Positions 8,481 through 17,110 of a stretch of DNA of 37,842 nt are shown here, piece by piece. Made by a program: the position numbers and the translations under genes. The notes under the pieces were generated by a model. It ran no database searches. It had not been told where the DNA came from and saw only the letters and a program-made list of their open reading frames with translations. The DNA comes from Bacteroidota bacterium (GTDB lineage Bacteria > Bacteroidota > Ignavibacteria > Ignavibacteriales > SURF-24). Each line of letters begins with the position of its first letter. Position 1 is the first letter of the stretch. The DNA lies in contig JAUZPB010000033.1 of NCBI GenBank assembly GCA_030706145.1, positions 1 to 37,842 on the forward strand, in the 5' to 3' direction.

Positions 8481-8900
8481 ATGACAGAACAGGAAATGGC
8501 TGAAAAAACAGTCAAAAAAATGCTCAAACACGATGGCTTCAGTGCATGGCTTGGTATTGAAACAGTTGAGATTCATCCGGGAAGTGCAGTACTGAGAATG
8601 AAAATCAGAAAAGAAATGCTAAACGGCTTTAACATCTGCCACGGCGGAATTCCTTATTCTCTTGCCGATAGCGCTCTTGCCTTTGCCTCAAATTCCGATG
8701 GACTAATAAGCCTGAGTCTTGAAAATAGTATTACTTATCTTTCGAAAATTAACGAAGGTGATGTTATTACTGCTACTTGCAATGAAGTCAGCTCTTCTGG
8801 TAAAATAGCTGTCTATGAAATATTAGTTCAAAAAAGTGACAGTACTAAGGTGGCTTTTTTTAAGGGCCTGGTATATAAGACAGGCAAAGAAATCTCCTGA
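8481..8900 (+). CDS. paaI: PaaI, hot-dog acyl-CoA thioesterase
   Basis: PaaI releases CoA from stalled ring-hydroxylated phenylacetyl-CoA intermediates. The 139-residue product shows the hot-dog helix signature MLNGFNICHGGIPYSLADSA, with the Asp of SLADSA as the expected catalytic residue. The length equals the E. coli protein (140). An in-frame TTG lies two codons upstream (8475), but the ATG at 8481 is the more likely start. It lies 26 bases after paaH. Confidence 0.93.
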   Translation: MTEQEMAEKTVKKMLKHDGFSAWLGIETVEIHPGSAVLRMKIRKEMLNGFNICHGGIPYSLADSALAFASNSDGLISLSLENSITYLSKINEGDVITATCNEVSSSGKIAVYEILVQKSDSTKVAFFKGLVYKTGKEIS

Positions 8901-8975
8901 AAGGAGATAATAAAATATATTCAAACTGAATTTGATTTGACTAACTGCTTGACCATAAGAAAGTTTGTGTGATAT

Positions 8976-10193
8976 ATGTATTTGCGAGATGCTTTTGTTG
9001 TAAAGGGACTTAGAACTCCAATTGGAAAGCATGCAGGAAGCCTTTCAAACATACGTGCCGATGACCTTGCTGCTTTAATTATTAAAGCCTTACTGGAACA
9101 ATATCCGCAGGTGGACAAATCTAAGATTGATGATGTTATCCTGGGCTGCGCGAACCAGGCTGGCGAAGATAATAGAAATGTAGCCAGAATGGCTTTGCTT
9201 TTATCTGGCTTGCCTTATTCAGTCCCCGGTGAAACTGTAAACAGGCTCTGCGCTTCAGGCATGAGCGCTGTTATTCATGCCTCTAATGCTATAAAGCTTT
9301 CCGAGGGTGAACTCTTTATTGCAGGCGGAATTGAGCATATGACACGCGCTCCTTTCGTACTTGCTAAGTCTCCTTCTGCTTTTTCTACTTCAACTGAAAT
9401 CTATGATACTTCAATTGGCTGGAGATTCCCTAATCCAAAGTTACATGAGCTCTATGGAACTGACTCAATGGGACAGACAGCTGAAAACCTTGCTGAACTT
9501 TACAATATTAGCCGATATGAGCAGGATGAGTTTGCATATTCTTCACAGTGTAAAGCCTCTGAGGCTACAAAAAACGGCAGGCTTTCAAGAGAAATTCATC
9601 CTCTGGAAATTTCTCAGCCTAAGGGCTCTTCATTTACATTCAAAGATGATGAGTTTATTAAGCCTGGAACAACCCTGGAAGTCCTTTCTTCACTTAAACC
9701 TGCTTTCAAAAAAGATGGAAAAGGAACTGTTACAGCTGGTAACTCCTCTGGCATTAATGATGGCGCTTGTGCATTGCTCATAGCTTCTGAAACTGCGCTT
9801 AAGGAATTTAACCTTAAACCTGCCGCTAGAATATTGTCTTATGCCATAACAGGAGTAGAACCACGCATTATGGGCATTGGCCCGGTAAAGGCTACTCAAA
9901 TGGCTCTGCAAAAATCTCAGCTTAAATTAGATGATATTTCTGTCATCGAGATAAACGAGGCCTTTGCATCTCAGTGCATTGCCTGCTTTAAGGAATTAAA
10001 ACTCGATCCTTTTGATAAAAGAATTAATCCTAACGGAGGAGCCATAGCCTTAGGGCATCCACTTGGTATGTCGGGAGCAAGATTAGTAAATACTGCTGCA
10101 TTTGAATTAGAGGAAAAACAGGGAAGGTTTGCTCTTTGCACAATGTGCGTTGGTCTTGGACAGGGCATGGCTGTTATTTTGGAAAGAATTTGA
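8976..10193 (+). CDS. paaJ: PaaJ, 3-oxoadipyl-CoA thiolase
   Basis: PaaJ cleaves 3-oxoadipyl-CoA to succinyl-CoA and acetyl-CoA and also the C8 intermediate 3-oxo-5,6-dehydrosuberyl-CoA. The 405-residue thiolase has nucleophile Cys92 in NRLCASGMSA, His361 in ALGHPLGMSGAR, and acid/base Cys391 in CTMCVGLGQG. The N-terminus RDAFVVKGLRTPIGK is typical of the PaaJ/PcaF branch. It sits 75 bases after paaI and 43 before paaY. No defect was seen. Confidence 0.94.
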   Translation: MYLRDAFVVKGLRTPIGKHAGSLSNIRADDLAALIIKALLEQYPQVDKSKIDDVILGCANQAGEDNRNVARMALLLSGLPYSVPGETVNRLCASGMSAVIHASNAIKLSEGELFIAGGIEHMTRAPFVLAKSPSAFSTSTEIYDTSIGWRFPNPKLHELYGTDSMGQTAENLAELYNISRYEQDEFAYSSQCKASEATKNGRLSREIHPLEISQPKGSSFTFKDDEFIKPGTTLEVLSSLKPAFKKDGKGTVTAGNSSGINDGACALLIASETALKEFNLKPAARILSYAITGVEPRIMGIGPVKATQMALQKSQLKLDDISVIEINEAFASQCIACFKELKLDPFDKRINPNGGAIALGHPLGMSGARLVNTAAFELEEKQGRFALCTMCVGLGQGMAVILERI

Positions 10194-10236
10194 ACTGCCC
10201 TTCTTTAAGAACTAAAAACAAATAGGAAAGAAGACT

Positions 10237-10847
10237 ATGAGCATATTCGAATTTGAAGGCTTTAGACCTGTAGTTGATGAAAGTGCTTTTGTCCATCCTC
10301 TTGCTTCGGTTATTGGTAACGTGATAATTGGGAGGAATGTCTATATCGGACCTGGAGCAGCAATAAGAGGTGATTGGGGTGAAATTATTATCGAAGATGG
10401 CTCGAATGTCCAGGAAAACTGCGTTATTCATATGTTCCCGGCGTTACGGTCAAATTAAAAAGTAATTCCCATATCGGGCATGGGGCAATTATTCATGGTG
10501 CTATTATTGGTTATAATACCTTAATTGGAATGAATACCGTAATAATGGATAACGCCGAAATTGGAGATGAATCTATTATAGGTGCCCTTAGCTTTATCCC
10601 TTCTGAAATGAAAATTCCAAAAAGAAAAGTTGTTGCAGGTAATCCTGCAAAGATCATAAAAGATGTAAGCGATGAGATGATTAAGTGGAAAACTGATGGA
10701 ACAAGGCTTTATCAATCTTTGCCTGAAAAGCTCTATGGATCATTTAAGGAATGTGAGCCTTTAAGGCAGATTCCCAAAGATAGAAAAAAGCAGGACCCAT
10801 TTTATAGGACATGGAAAGAAAGTAAATCCAAAGAAAGTAAATCCTGA
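10237..10847 (+). pseudogene. paaY: paaY (hexapeptide-repeat thioesterase), interrupted by a -1 frameshift
   Basis: PaaY is a trimeric left-handed beta-helix thioesterase of the gamma-carbonic-anhydrase fold. Residues 1-68 (FEGFRPVVDESAFVHP... through VQENCVIHMFP) are in one frame, and the homologous continuation (GVTVKLKSNSHIGHG... PAKIIKDVSDEM) is in the -1 frame. The join is at 10438-10442: reading CCG and then GGC, re-using the G at 10440, restores a normal PaaY of about 200 residues. As written, the first frame stops at 10456-10458 after 73 codons. Restoring one G would give CCCGGG, so this may be a homopolymer sequencing error, a recent mutation or, less likely, programmed slippage. The C-terminus ends in a 15-bp tandem duplication (KSKESKS). 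Confidence 0.85.
10815..10844 (+). repeat. Perfect 15-bp tandem duplication at the paaY 3' end
   Basis: AAAGAAAGTAAATCC occurs twice back to back, directly before the TGA stop. In the restored paaY frame it adds five residues (KESKS) to the C-terminus. Confidence 0.9.
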
Positions 10848-10880
10848 GAAAAGTTTTTTTAAGGGAGGTTAAGTAAAAAG

Positions 10881-12920
10881 ATGAGACTAAAAAGTTATGT
10901 AATGGGACAATGGCGCCTTGGTCAGGGAAAAGGAGAGCAGGTATTGAATGCCTCTACGGGAGAAAAGATTGCCGAGGTATCCTCTGAAGGAATAGATTTT
11001 AAGGGAATGCTCGAATATGCACGTAATATTGGAGGCCCAAATCTTAGAAAGATGACCTTCCATAAAAGAGCTCTTATGTTAAAAAATATTGCAAAGTATC
11101 TGCTTGAAAGAAAGCAGGAACTATACGATATCTCATTTTGGACAGGCGCTACAAAGACTGATAGCTGGATCGATATTGACGGCGGTATTGGTACTTTTTT
11201 TACATACGCCAGTAAAGGTAGACGGGATCTGCCCGATGAAAAGTTTGTTTTTGAGGGTGAAACAGAAGCTATTTCAAAAAATGGTACATTTGTGGCTAAA
11301 CACCTTTTGGTCCCTTTAGAAGGAGCTGCCGTCCATATCAATGCATATAATTTCCCATGCTGGGGAATGCTTGAAAAGCTTGCCCCAACTTTTCTTGCAG
11401 GCATGCCTGCAGTTGTAAAACCTGCCTCAGTTAGCTCTTATCTTACAGAGAAGGTAGTGCGCATGATCCTAGAATCTAATTTTCTGCCAGAAGGAGCTCT
11501 TCAGCTTATTTGCGGAAATGTTGGCGATCTTTTTGAATACCTTACATGCCAGGATGTAGTTACTTTTACTGGATCTGCAGAAACAGGCCAAAAACTTAAG
11601 ACCCATCCTATGGTTGTAAAAAACTCTGTGCGCTTTAATATGGAAGCAGACTCGCTTAATGCAACTATTCTTGGACCTGACGTTATGCCTGAATCTGAAG
11701 AGTTTGAGCTTTTTATTAAGGAAGTAGTAAGGGAAATGACTGCCAAGGCAGGTCAAAAGTGTACAGCCATAAGACGTACTATTGTCCCTCTTGACCGCGT
11801 GGCTGATGTTGTAAAAGCTCTTAAGAAAAATCTCTCTTCTATTAAAATTGGTAACCCTGCCTCAGAGGGAGTCAAAATGGGCCCTCTTGTAAGCTATGGA
11901 CAGCTTCGCGAGGTAAAAGACCGCATAGATCAGCTAAGCAAGGTAACTGAGGTCGTATATGGCTATTCAGATGAATATGAACTTGTAGATGCAGATAAAA
12001 ATAAAGGAGCTTTTATCTCTCCAACACTCCTTTACTGCTCAGATCCTGAAGGCTGCATTGAACCCCATGAGATAGAAGCCTTTGGTCCTGTAAATACGGT
12101 TATGCCTTATACTGATATACAAGATGCAATAAAAATTACAAATATGGGCAAAGGAAGTCTTGTGGCCTCAATTTTTACTTCTGATGATAACCTGGCAAAA
12201 CAGATCGTTATGGGCATCGCACCTTATCATGGAAGAATAATGATAATAAATAAGGATTGTGCAAAAGAATCCACTGGACATGGCTCTCCTCTGCCTCACC
12301 TTGTCCATGGCGGCCCTGGCAGAGCTGGCGGCGGTGAAGAACTTGGAGGCATTCTAGGCGTTAAACATTATATGCAGAGAGTCGCTCTTCAGGGATCCCC
12401 TAATACACTTAGTCATATCGGTAACCAATGGCTAAAAGGTGCAAAACAATTTGAAGATAAAGTCCACCCTTTTACTAAGTATTTCGAGGAACTTCATATT
12501 GGGGAGACACTTCTTACTCATAGGCGTACAATTACTGAGACAGACATAGTTAATTTTGCAGGCATTAGCGGTGACTTCTTCTATGCCCACACAGATGATA
12601 TTGCAGCAAAGGATTCTATATTTCATAACAGGGTAGCTCATGGATATCTGATCCTATCTGTGGCTGCTGGACTATTTGTTAATCCTGCTCCTGGACCTGT
12701 TATAGCAAATTATGGACTGGAGGGCCTGCGTTTTGTTAAACCTGTTTATATAGGTGATACAATTCACGTAAAGCTGACCTGCAGGCAGAAAACAATTAAA
12801 GAAAATCGGGATGACGAAATTCCTTCTGGCATCGTCGATTGGTATGTCGAAGTAATAAACCAAAATGAGGAACTAGTTGCCTCTTACGATATTCTTACAC
12901 TGGTCAAAAGAAAGGAATAA
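10881..12920 (+). CDS. paaZ: PaaZ, bifunctional oxepin-CoA hydrolase / aldehyde dehydrogenase
   Basis: PaaZ opens the oxepin-CoA ring and oxidises the resulting aldehyde to 3-oxo-5,6-dehydrosuberyl-CoA using NADP+. The 679 residues cover both modules. The aldehyde dehydrogenase part (about 1-520) has INAYNFPCWGMLEKLAPT, the FTGSAETG cofactor loop and catalytic Cys294 in KAGQKCTAIRR. The MaoC/R-hydratase part (about 540-679) has the ISGDFFYAHTDDIAAKDS helix with the catalytic Asp and His, and VAHGYLILS. Length and sequence match the E. coli enzyme (681). A strong ribosome binding site (GGGAGG, 10863-10868) precedes the ATG. It is the last gene of the operon; the following 180 bases are repeat-rich. 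Confidence 0.96.
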   Translation: MRLKSYVMGQWRLGQGKGEQVLNASTGEKIAEVSSEGIDFKGMLEYARNIGGPNLRKMTFHKRALMLKNIAKYLLERKQELYDISFWTGATKTDSWIDIDGGIGTFFTYASKGRRDLPDEKFVFEGETEAISKNGTFVAKHLLVPLEGAAVHINAYNFPCWGMLEKLAPTFLAGMPAVVKPASVSSYLTEKVVRMILESNFLPEGALQLICGNVGDLFEYLTCQDVVTFTGSAETGQKLKTHPMVVKNSVRFNMEADSLNATILGPDVMPESEEFELFIKEVVREMTAKAGQKCTAIRRTIVPLDRVADVVKALKKNLSSIKIGNPASEGVKMGPLVSYGQLREVKDRIDQLSKVTEVVYGYSDEYELVDADKNKGAFISPTLLYCSDPEGCIEPHEIEAFGPVNTVMPYTDIQDAIKITNMGKGSLVASIFTSDDNLAKQIVMGIAPYHGRIMIINKDCAKESTGHGSPLPHLVHGGPGRAGGGEELGGILGVKHYMQRVALQGSPNTLSHIGNQWLKGAKQFEDKVHPFTKYFEELHIGETLLTHRRTITETDIVNFAGISGDFFYAHTDDIAAKDSIFHNRVAHGYLILSVAAGLFVNPAPGPVIANYGLEGLRFVKPVYIGDTIHVKLTCRQKTIKENRDDEIPSGIVDWYVEVINQNEELVASYDILTLVKRKE

Positions 12921-12925
12921 CTTCT

Positions 12926-13105
12926 ACATTTTTGAAAAATGTTTCTGAAATATAGTTTCTGAAAACTATTATTTGAGAAAACTGTCGGAAAAAGTTGCTT
13001 AAAAAATAGTTGTTGAAAAAATAGTTATTGTAAAAGTCCTTGTATTTATTTTTCGTATTAGCTATGTTTTTTTTGCGTTAATGACCTTGTCTTTTCCCTT
13101 GTCTT
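12926..13105. repeat. Palindrome and degenerate ~15-bp repeats after paaZ
   Basis: ACATTTTT-G-AAAAATGT (12926-12942) is a 17-base palindrome right after the paaZ stop and may end the operon transcript. Degenerate units around GTTTCTGAAAA, then AGTTGTTGAAAAAAT and AGTTATTGTAAAAGT, follow to about 13035. CCTTGTCTT recurs at 13085 and 13097, the second copy running into the pdxB stop codon. No gene was seen. Confidence 0.6.
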
Positions 13106-14252
13106 AGTTAGTCTGATTAAGCTTGAACCTGAAGGCCCTTAAGATGTCTCCCGTATCTTGACTGAAAGGTTCAAGCCTGATCAGATAATTGCTGAATTCA
13201 CGCCTTAACTTGTAATCCTTTCTTAGTAGATCAAAGTATTTTGCTTTTTCTTCTTCTGTCATCTCAAGTGCCTTTCTCATTTGTACGTCGTCCTGACTTA
13301 TCTCATATGCATAGGAGAAGGCTTTGTTAAGTATACTCTCCTTTGATGCATTTGCTTTTAGAGTAATCTGCTGATCAGGAACAATTGGTAGTTCTGGATT
13401 AAAACTAAGCCCACTTTTTAGATAACTTGACAGAGCCTTAAAGATCATTTCTGTTCCATTTACTTTTCCTTCAAGTGAATATCCTGCAATGTGCGGAGTT
13501 CCAATCTCTATTGTTTTAAGCAGCCTCTGATCAAATCCAGGTTCTTTTTCCCATACATCAAGCGCAACACTTATGTAATCATTTTTCTTCTTTAACTCTA
13601 GCAAAGCTTCATTATCTATTACTGGCCCACGCGAAGCATTAATAAGAATTGCATCTTTCTTTATAAGGCTTAGCTTTTCTTTATCAAGAAGATGATACGT
13701 ATTATCTTCTCCGCCTAAGTTTAATGGGACATGAAAAGTAATTATGTCTGCCGAGAGTACTTCTTTTAATTCTACAAACCCTTTCTCTTTTGTCTTTCTC
13801 TCTAGTGGTGGATCGTTTTCAAGCACATTTAGGCCAAGAACTTTCCCAAGCCTTACAACCCTGCTTCCAATGTTACCAATGCCGACAACACCAAGCGTCT
13901 TATCTTTAAGAGTTAATCCTTTTTTCCCCATTATATGAAACATGGCGCTATATACATATTCAGCTACAGCATCAGCATTGCATCCTTTTGCACTTGAGAA
14001 AGCAATTCCGTTTTCCCTTAAGTATCCTTTGTCAATATGGTCTGTGCCGATTGTTGCTGTTCCAACAAATTTTACAGGTGTCCCTTTTAGCAGTTCTTCA
14101 TTTACATTTGTAATCGACCTTATTATTAGCGCATCTGCATCTGAAAGTGCCTGCCTGTCGATCTTTCTTCCATGCATTAACTTTACCTGGCCAAACTTAG
14201 AAAAAGCTTCAGCAGCATACGAAATGTTTTCATCAACAACCAGTTTGAACAT
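13104..14252 (-). CDS. pdxB: 4-phosphoerythronate dehydrogenase PdxB
   Basis: PdxB oxidises 4-phospho-D-erythronate to 2-oxo-3-hydroxy-4-phosphobutanoate in the DXP-independent branch of pyridoxal phosphate synthesis. The 382-residue protein is a D-2-hydroxyacid dehydrogenase. The NAD-binding glycine motif GIGNIG is at 124-129, the catalytic Arg is in NASRGPVID and the catalytic His in TPHIAGYS. The long C-terminal tail after about residue 290 corresponds to the PdxB dimerisation domain, which separates it from PGDH-type relatives. It faces the paa operon end-to-end and is divergent from aspS. No other B6 genes are in the window. Confidence 0.88.
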   Translation of the reverse strand: MFKLVVDENISYAAEAFSKFGQVKLMHGRKIDRQALSDADALIIRSITNVNEELLKGTPVKFVGTATIGTDHIDKGYLRENGIAFSSAKGCNADAVAEYVYSAMFHIMGKKGLTLKDKTLGVVGIGNIGSRVVRLGKVLGLNVLENDPPLERKTKEKGFVELKEVLSADIITFHVPLNLGGEDNTYHLLDKEKLSLIKKDAILINASRGPVIDNEALLELKKKNDYISVALDVWEKEPGFDQRLLKTIEIGTPHIAGYSLEGKVNGTEMIFKALSSYLKSGLSFNPELPIVPDQQITLKANASKESILNKAFSYAYEISQDDVQMRKALEMTEEEKAKYFDLLRKDYKLRREFSNYLIRLEPFSQDTGDILRAFRFKLNQTN

Positions 14253-14487
14253 TTATTCCCTTTAAGAATAATAAATGAAAAAAGAAATTATTATTGGTTT
14301 GTGATCAGGACAAATATAATAAACTCCTGCAATAAAGACCCAATAATTGCTTTAATTGATAAGACAATTAGGAATTAGAAACTATAAAACTGTATTATTA
14401 TGCAGAAAAATTGGCCCGAAATTCGAAATTGAGGCCAGAATTTGTTATCTTAGGGGCAAATCATTAACATGGAGTTATTTATTTTCG

Positions 14488-16254
14488 ATGAAGTTTAATA
14501 GTAGAACACATACTTGCGGGGAGTTAAGGGAATCAAATATTGATGAACATGTGGTCCTCAATGGCTGGGTCGATACAAGACGTGACCTTGGCGGGGTAAT
14601 ATTTATTGATCTTAGAGATAGATATGGCATTACTCAAGTTGTGTTTGAGCCTAATTATAATCTGGAAGCACATAATATAGCAAAGGATTTAAGAAGTGAA
14701 TATGTGATATCGATCGAAGGAAGAGTAAGAATGCGTCCTGAGGGTACTGAAAATCCTCAACTGCCTACAGGAAGTATTGATGTGATGGTTGATAGACTGG
14801 TTATATTGAATAAGGCTGTAACACCTCCTTTCCCACTGAAAGATGGAGTAGATATAAATGAGGATCTTAGACTTAAATATAGATTCCTGGATTTAAGACG
14901 CCCTTCTCTTCAGAGAAATTTGCTTCTGCGTCATAAGATCTATCAGGTAGCTAGAAAATATCTTGATGAAAATAGCTTCGTAGAAATTGAGACTCCAGTC
15001 TTAATGAAAAGTACACCTGAAGGAGCACGTGACTATCTTGTGCCAAGTAGACTCCATAAGGGTAAATTCTATGCTTTGCCACAGTCACCTCAGCAGTATA
15101 AACAGCTCCTCATGGTCTCTGGAATGGATAGATATTTTCAGATCGTTAAGTGTTTTCGCGATGAGGACCTAAGAGCAGATAGACAGCCTGAATTTACTCA
15201 GATTGATATGGAACTCTCTTTTGTCGATCAGGAGGATATCTTCCAGATCGTTGAAGGCCTGATGAAGAGCTTCTATAAGGAAATTAAAAATTATGACTTG
15301 CCGACTCCTATTAGAAGAATTCCCTTCGATGAGGCAATGGAGACATATGGAAGTGATAAGCCTGACTTAAGATTTGATCTTAAGATGACTACATTAAACG
15401 ATGTCCTCTCTAAGTCAACCTTCCGCGTTTATCAGGATGCAATTTCAAAAGGCGGCATAGTTACTTCGCTTGTCGCTCCTGGATGCGGTGATTATACTAG
15501 AAATCAGCTCGATGTTCTTACAGATTTTGTTAAAAAACTTGGAGCCTCTGGCCTGGTCTGGATCAGAGTTAAAGAAGAAGGCCTCGAATCTCCGACTGTT
15601 AAGTTCCTTACTGAAGAAGAGCAGAAGGGCATTATTGAAAAACTTAATGCAAAGCCTGGTGACCTGCTCTTTATTTTGTCTGGCCAAAAGCTTAAAACAC
15701 TCTCTATTATGGGATCTTTAAGACTTGAGATGGCAAGAAGACTAGAACTTATTAAGCCTGATGCAGAACCTGCCCTGCTTTGGGTTACTGACTTCCCTCT
15801 ACTTGAATGGGATGTCGAAACTCAAAGATATTATGCTATGCACCATCCATTTACATCACCTCGAATAGAGGATATTGAACTTATGACTACAGATCCAGGA
15901 AAGGTAAAAGCCCGCGCTTATGACCTTGTACTTAATGGAAGTGAAATTGCTGGCGGTAGTATTAGAATTCATGACAGTGAACTTCAGTCGCTTATGTTCA
16001 AAACAATCGGCATTTCGGATGAAGAGGCTGAATATAAGTTCGGCTTCCTTATGAATGCCTTTAAGTATGGTGCACCACCTCACGGTGGAATTGCTTTCGG
16101 TTTAGATAGAATGGCTATGATTTTTGCAGGCGAAGCTTCTATTAGAGAGGTAATGGCTTTCCCGAAAACTGCTAGTGCTACTTCTTTGATGGATGATGCA
16201 CCTTCCACAGTTTCCGAAGATCAGCTTAAGGAACTCCATATTAAGATTCGCTAA
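14488..16254 (+). CDS. aspS: Aspartyl-tRNA synthetase
   Basis: AspS charges tRNA(Asp). The 588-residue product has an N-terminal OB-fold anticodon-binding domain (starting RTHTCGELRE, with VLNGWVDTRRDLGG), class II motif 2 in CFRDEDLRADRQPEF, a bacterial GAD-type insertion in the middle, and motif 3 in GIAFGLDRMAMI near the end. The frame is open back to 14356, but the first 44 codons have no counterpart in the family, so the Met at 14488 is chosen. A perfect terminator hairpin follows. The 235-base spacer to divergent pdxB holds the promoters; TATCTTAG at 14446-14453 is a possible -7 element. Confidence 0.96.
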   Translation: MKFNSRTHTCGELRESNIDEHVVLNGWVDTRRDLGGVIFIDLRDRYGITQVVFEPNYNLEAHNIAKDLRSEYVISIEGRVRMRPEGTENPQLPTGSIDVMVDRLVILNKAVTPPFPLKDGVDINEDLRLKYRFLDLRRPSLQRNLLLRHKIYQVARKYLDENSFVEIETPVLMKSTPEGARDYLVPSRLHKGKFYALPQSPQQYKQLLMVSGMDRYFQIVKCFRDEDLRADRQPEFTQIDMELSFVDQEDIFQIVEGLMKSFYKEIKNYDLPTPIRRIPFDEAMETYGSDKPDLRFDLKMTTLNDVLSKSTFRVYQDAISKGGIVTSLVAPGCGDYTRNQLDVLTDFVKKLGASGLVWIRVKEEGLESPTVKFLTEEEQKGIIEKLNAKPGDLLFILSGQKLKTLSIMGSLRLEMARRLELIKPDAEPALLWVTDFPLLEWDVETQRYYAMHHPFTSPRIEDIELMTTDPGKVKARAYDLVLNGSEIAGGSIRIHDSELQSLMFKTIGISDEEAEYKFGFLMNAFKYGAPPHGGIAFGLDRMAMIFAGEASIREVMAFPKTASATSLMDDAPSTVSEDQLKELHIKIR

Positions 16255-16322
16255 AATAAACTTTTCTACGCGGAAAACCTGTGTAGTAAAATATAATGAT
16301 AGTGACTAAAGATAAGTTTCCC

Positions 16323-16356
16323 AATAAAAGAGCGGTAAATAAGCCGCTCTTTTATT
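16323..16356 (+). terminator. Rho-independent terminator after aspS
   Basis: AATAAAAGAGCGG (16323-16335) pairs perfectly over 13 bases with 16344-16356 around an 8-base loop. A T-rich right arm makes it a good intrinsic terminator. It lies 68 bases past the aspS stop. Confidence 0.88.
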
Positions 16357-16598
16357 AGTAGATCTTAAAGCCATATTCCCCCTTTTTACCAGTAATTTTT
16401 ACCAAATATCTCCTCTTTTTTACCTTTTTCTAAAGAAAACAGCTATAAAACTGCACCTTTATTTACATCTTTCATGTAGCACAATTGTTGATGCTTTTAG
16501 CGTTAATAAAATATCTCTTTATAATATGCAGGGTATTTCTGGCAAAGCCTGGGCTTTGATTAACTGCACTCTGCCATAAGCCAGATAGGTATTAAGCT
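16357..16598 (+). promoter_or_regulatory. Promoter and structured leader of the pilin-like operon
   Basis: After an AT-rich stretch, TATAAT occurs at 16520-16525, a good -10 candidate although no clear -35 is visible. The stretch 16538-16585 folds in alternative ways. TCTGGC (16538-16543) can pair with GCCAGA (16580-16585), enclosing the small hairpin AAAGC-CTGG-GCTTT (16544-16557). Instead, TGGCA (16540-16544) can pair with TGCCA (16572-16576). Mutually exclusive stems this close to a start codon suggest a regulatory leader, but it fits no riboswitch class that I can name. A 17-codon open frame (16526-16579) also covers it. Confidence 0.4.
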
Positions 16599-17093
16599 AT
16601 GAATACAGGACAGTTATTATTAACTCTTGGAGGAATGTTCCTTCTCTCCATGGTCATACTAAGGACGAATACTACTTTTTTAAGTACGGGGAATGTAATG
16701 TATAATACAAAGTTCGGCGTCCTGGCCACTTCACTCGGCACATCTATGATTGAAGAGGCAAATAGTAAGGCCTTTGACGCAGCTACAGATACTAATTCTG
16801 TGAGCTCGCTGACTTCGCTTACAAGCCCTTCAGGTTTGGGGCCGGCTTGGGGTGAGGTTTATCCGAATTTTAATGACTTCGATGATTATAACAACTATAC
16901 AAGAATTGATTCTACTATGCCTTCTGCTGTTTTTAAGATTACATGCAAGGTTGGCTATGTCCTTCCTACAAATCCGGACGTCTTTGTAAACCAGAAAACA
17001 TGGAATAAGAGAATTCTTGTCACTGTCACAAGCCCTTCTATGAATGATACTGTAAGAATGTCCTCGGTATTCAGTTACTGGTTCTTCAGATAA
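16599..17093 (+). CDS. Pilin-like membrane-anchored protein 1 (PilV-like position)
   Basis: The 164-residue product starts with MNTG and a hydrophobic helix (about 5-24), then a polar helix with TKFGVLATSLGTSMIEEAN and a beta-rich C-terminal domain. This is the layout of a type IV pilin or pseudopilin, but the usual leader of basic residues and the Glu at mature position 5 are missing. It is the first gene of a three-gene operon; the next starts 17 bases downstream. The segment resembling minor pilin PilV is inferred from position and shape rather than from a firm motif. The function is unknown; an envelope filament or secretion-related role is the working idea. Confidence 0.55.
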   Translation: MNTGQLLLTLGGMFLLSMVILRTNTTFLSTGNVMYNTKFGVLATSLGTSMIEEANSKAFDAATDTNSVSSLTSLTSPSGLGPAWGEVYPNFNDFDDYNNYTRIDSTMPSAVFKITCKVGYVLPTNPDVFVNQKTWNKRILVTVTSPSMNDTVRMSSVFSYWFFR

Positions 17094-17110
17094 AGGAGAC
17101 TAAATATAAT

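Noticed and set aside
14356-14487. 44-codon upstream extension of the aspS reading frame
   Set aside because: The added residues have no counterpart in AspRS and the region carries the divergent promoters; the Met at 14488 precedes the family N-terminus.
16520-16598. c-di-GMP-I (GEMM) riboswitch
   Set aside because: Only a few core-like words match; the first conserved hairpin with its GAAA tetraloop is absent. Kept only as an unclassified structured leader.
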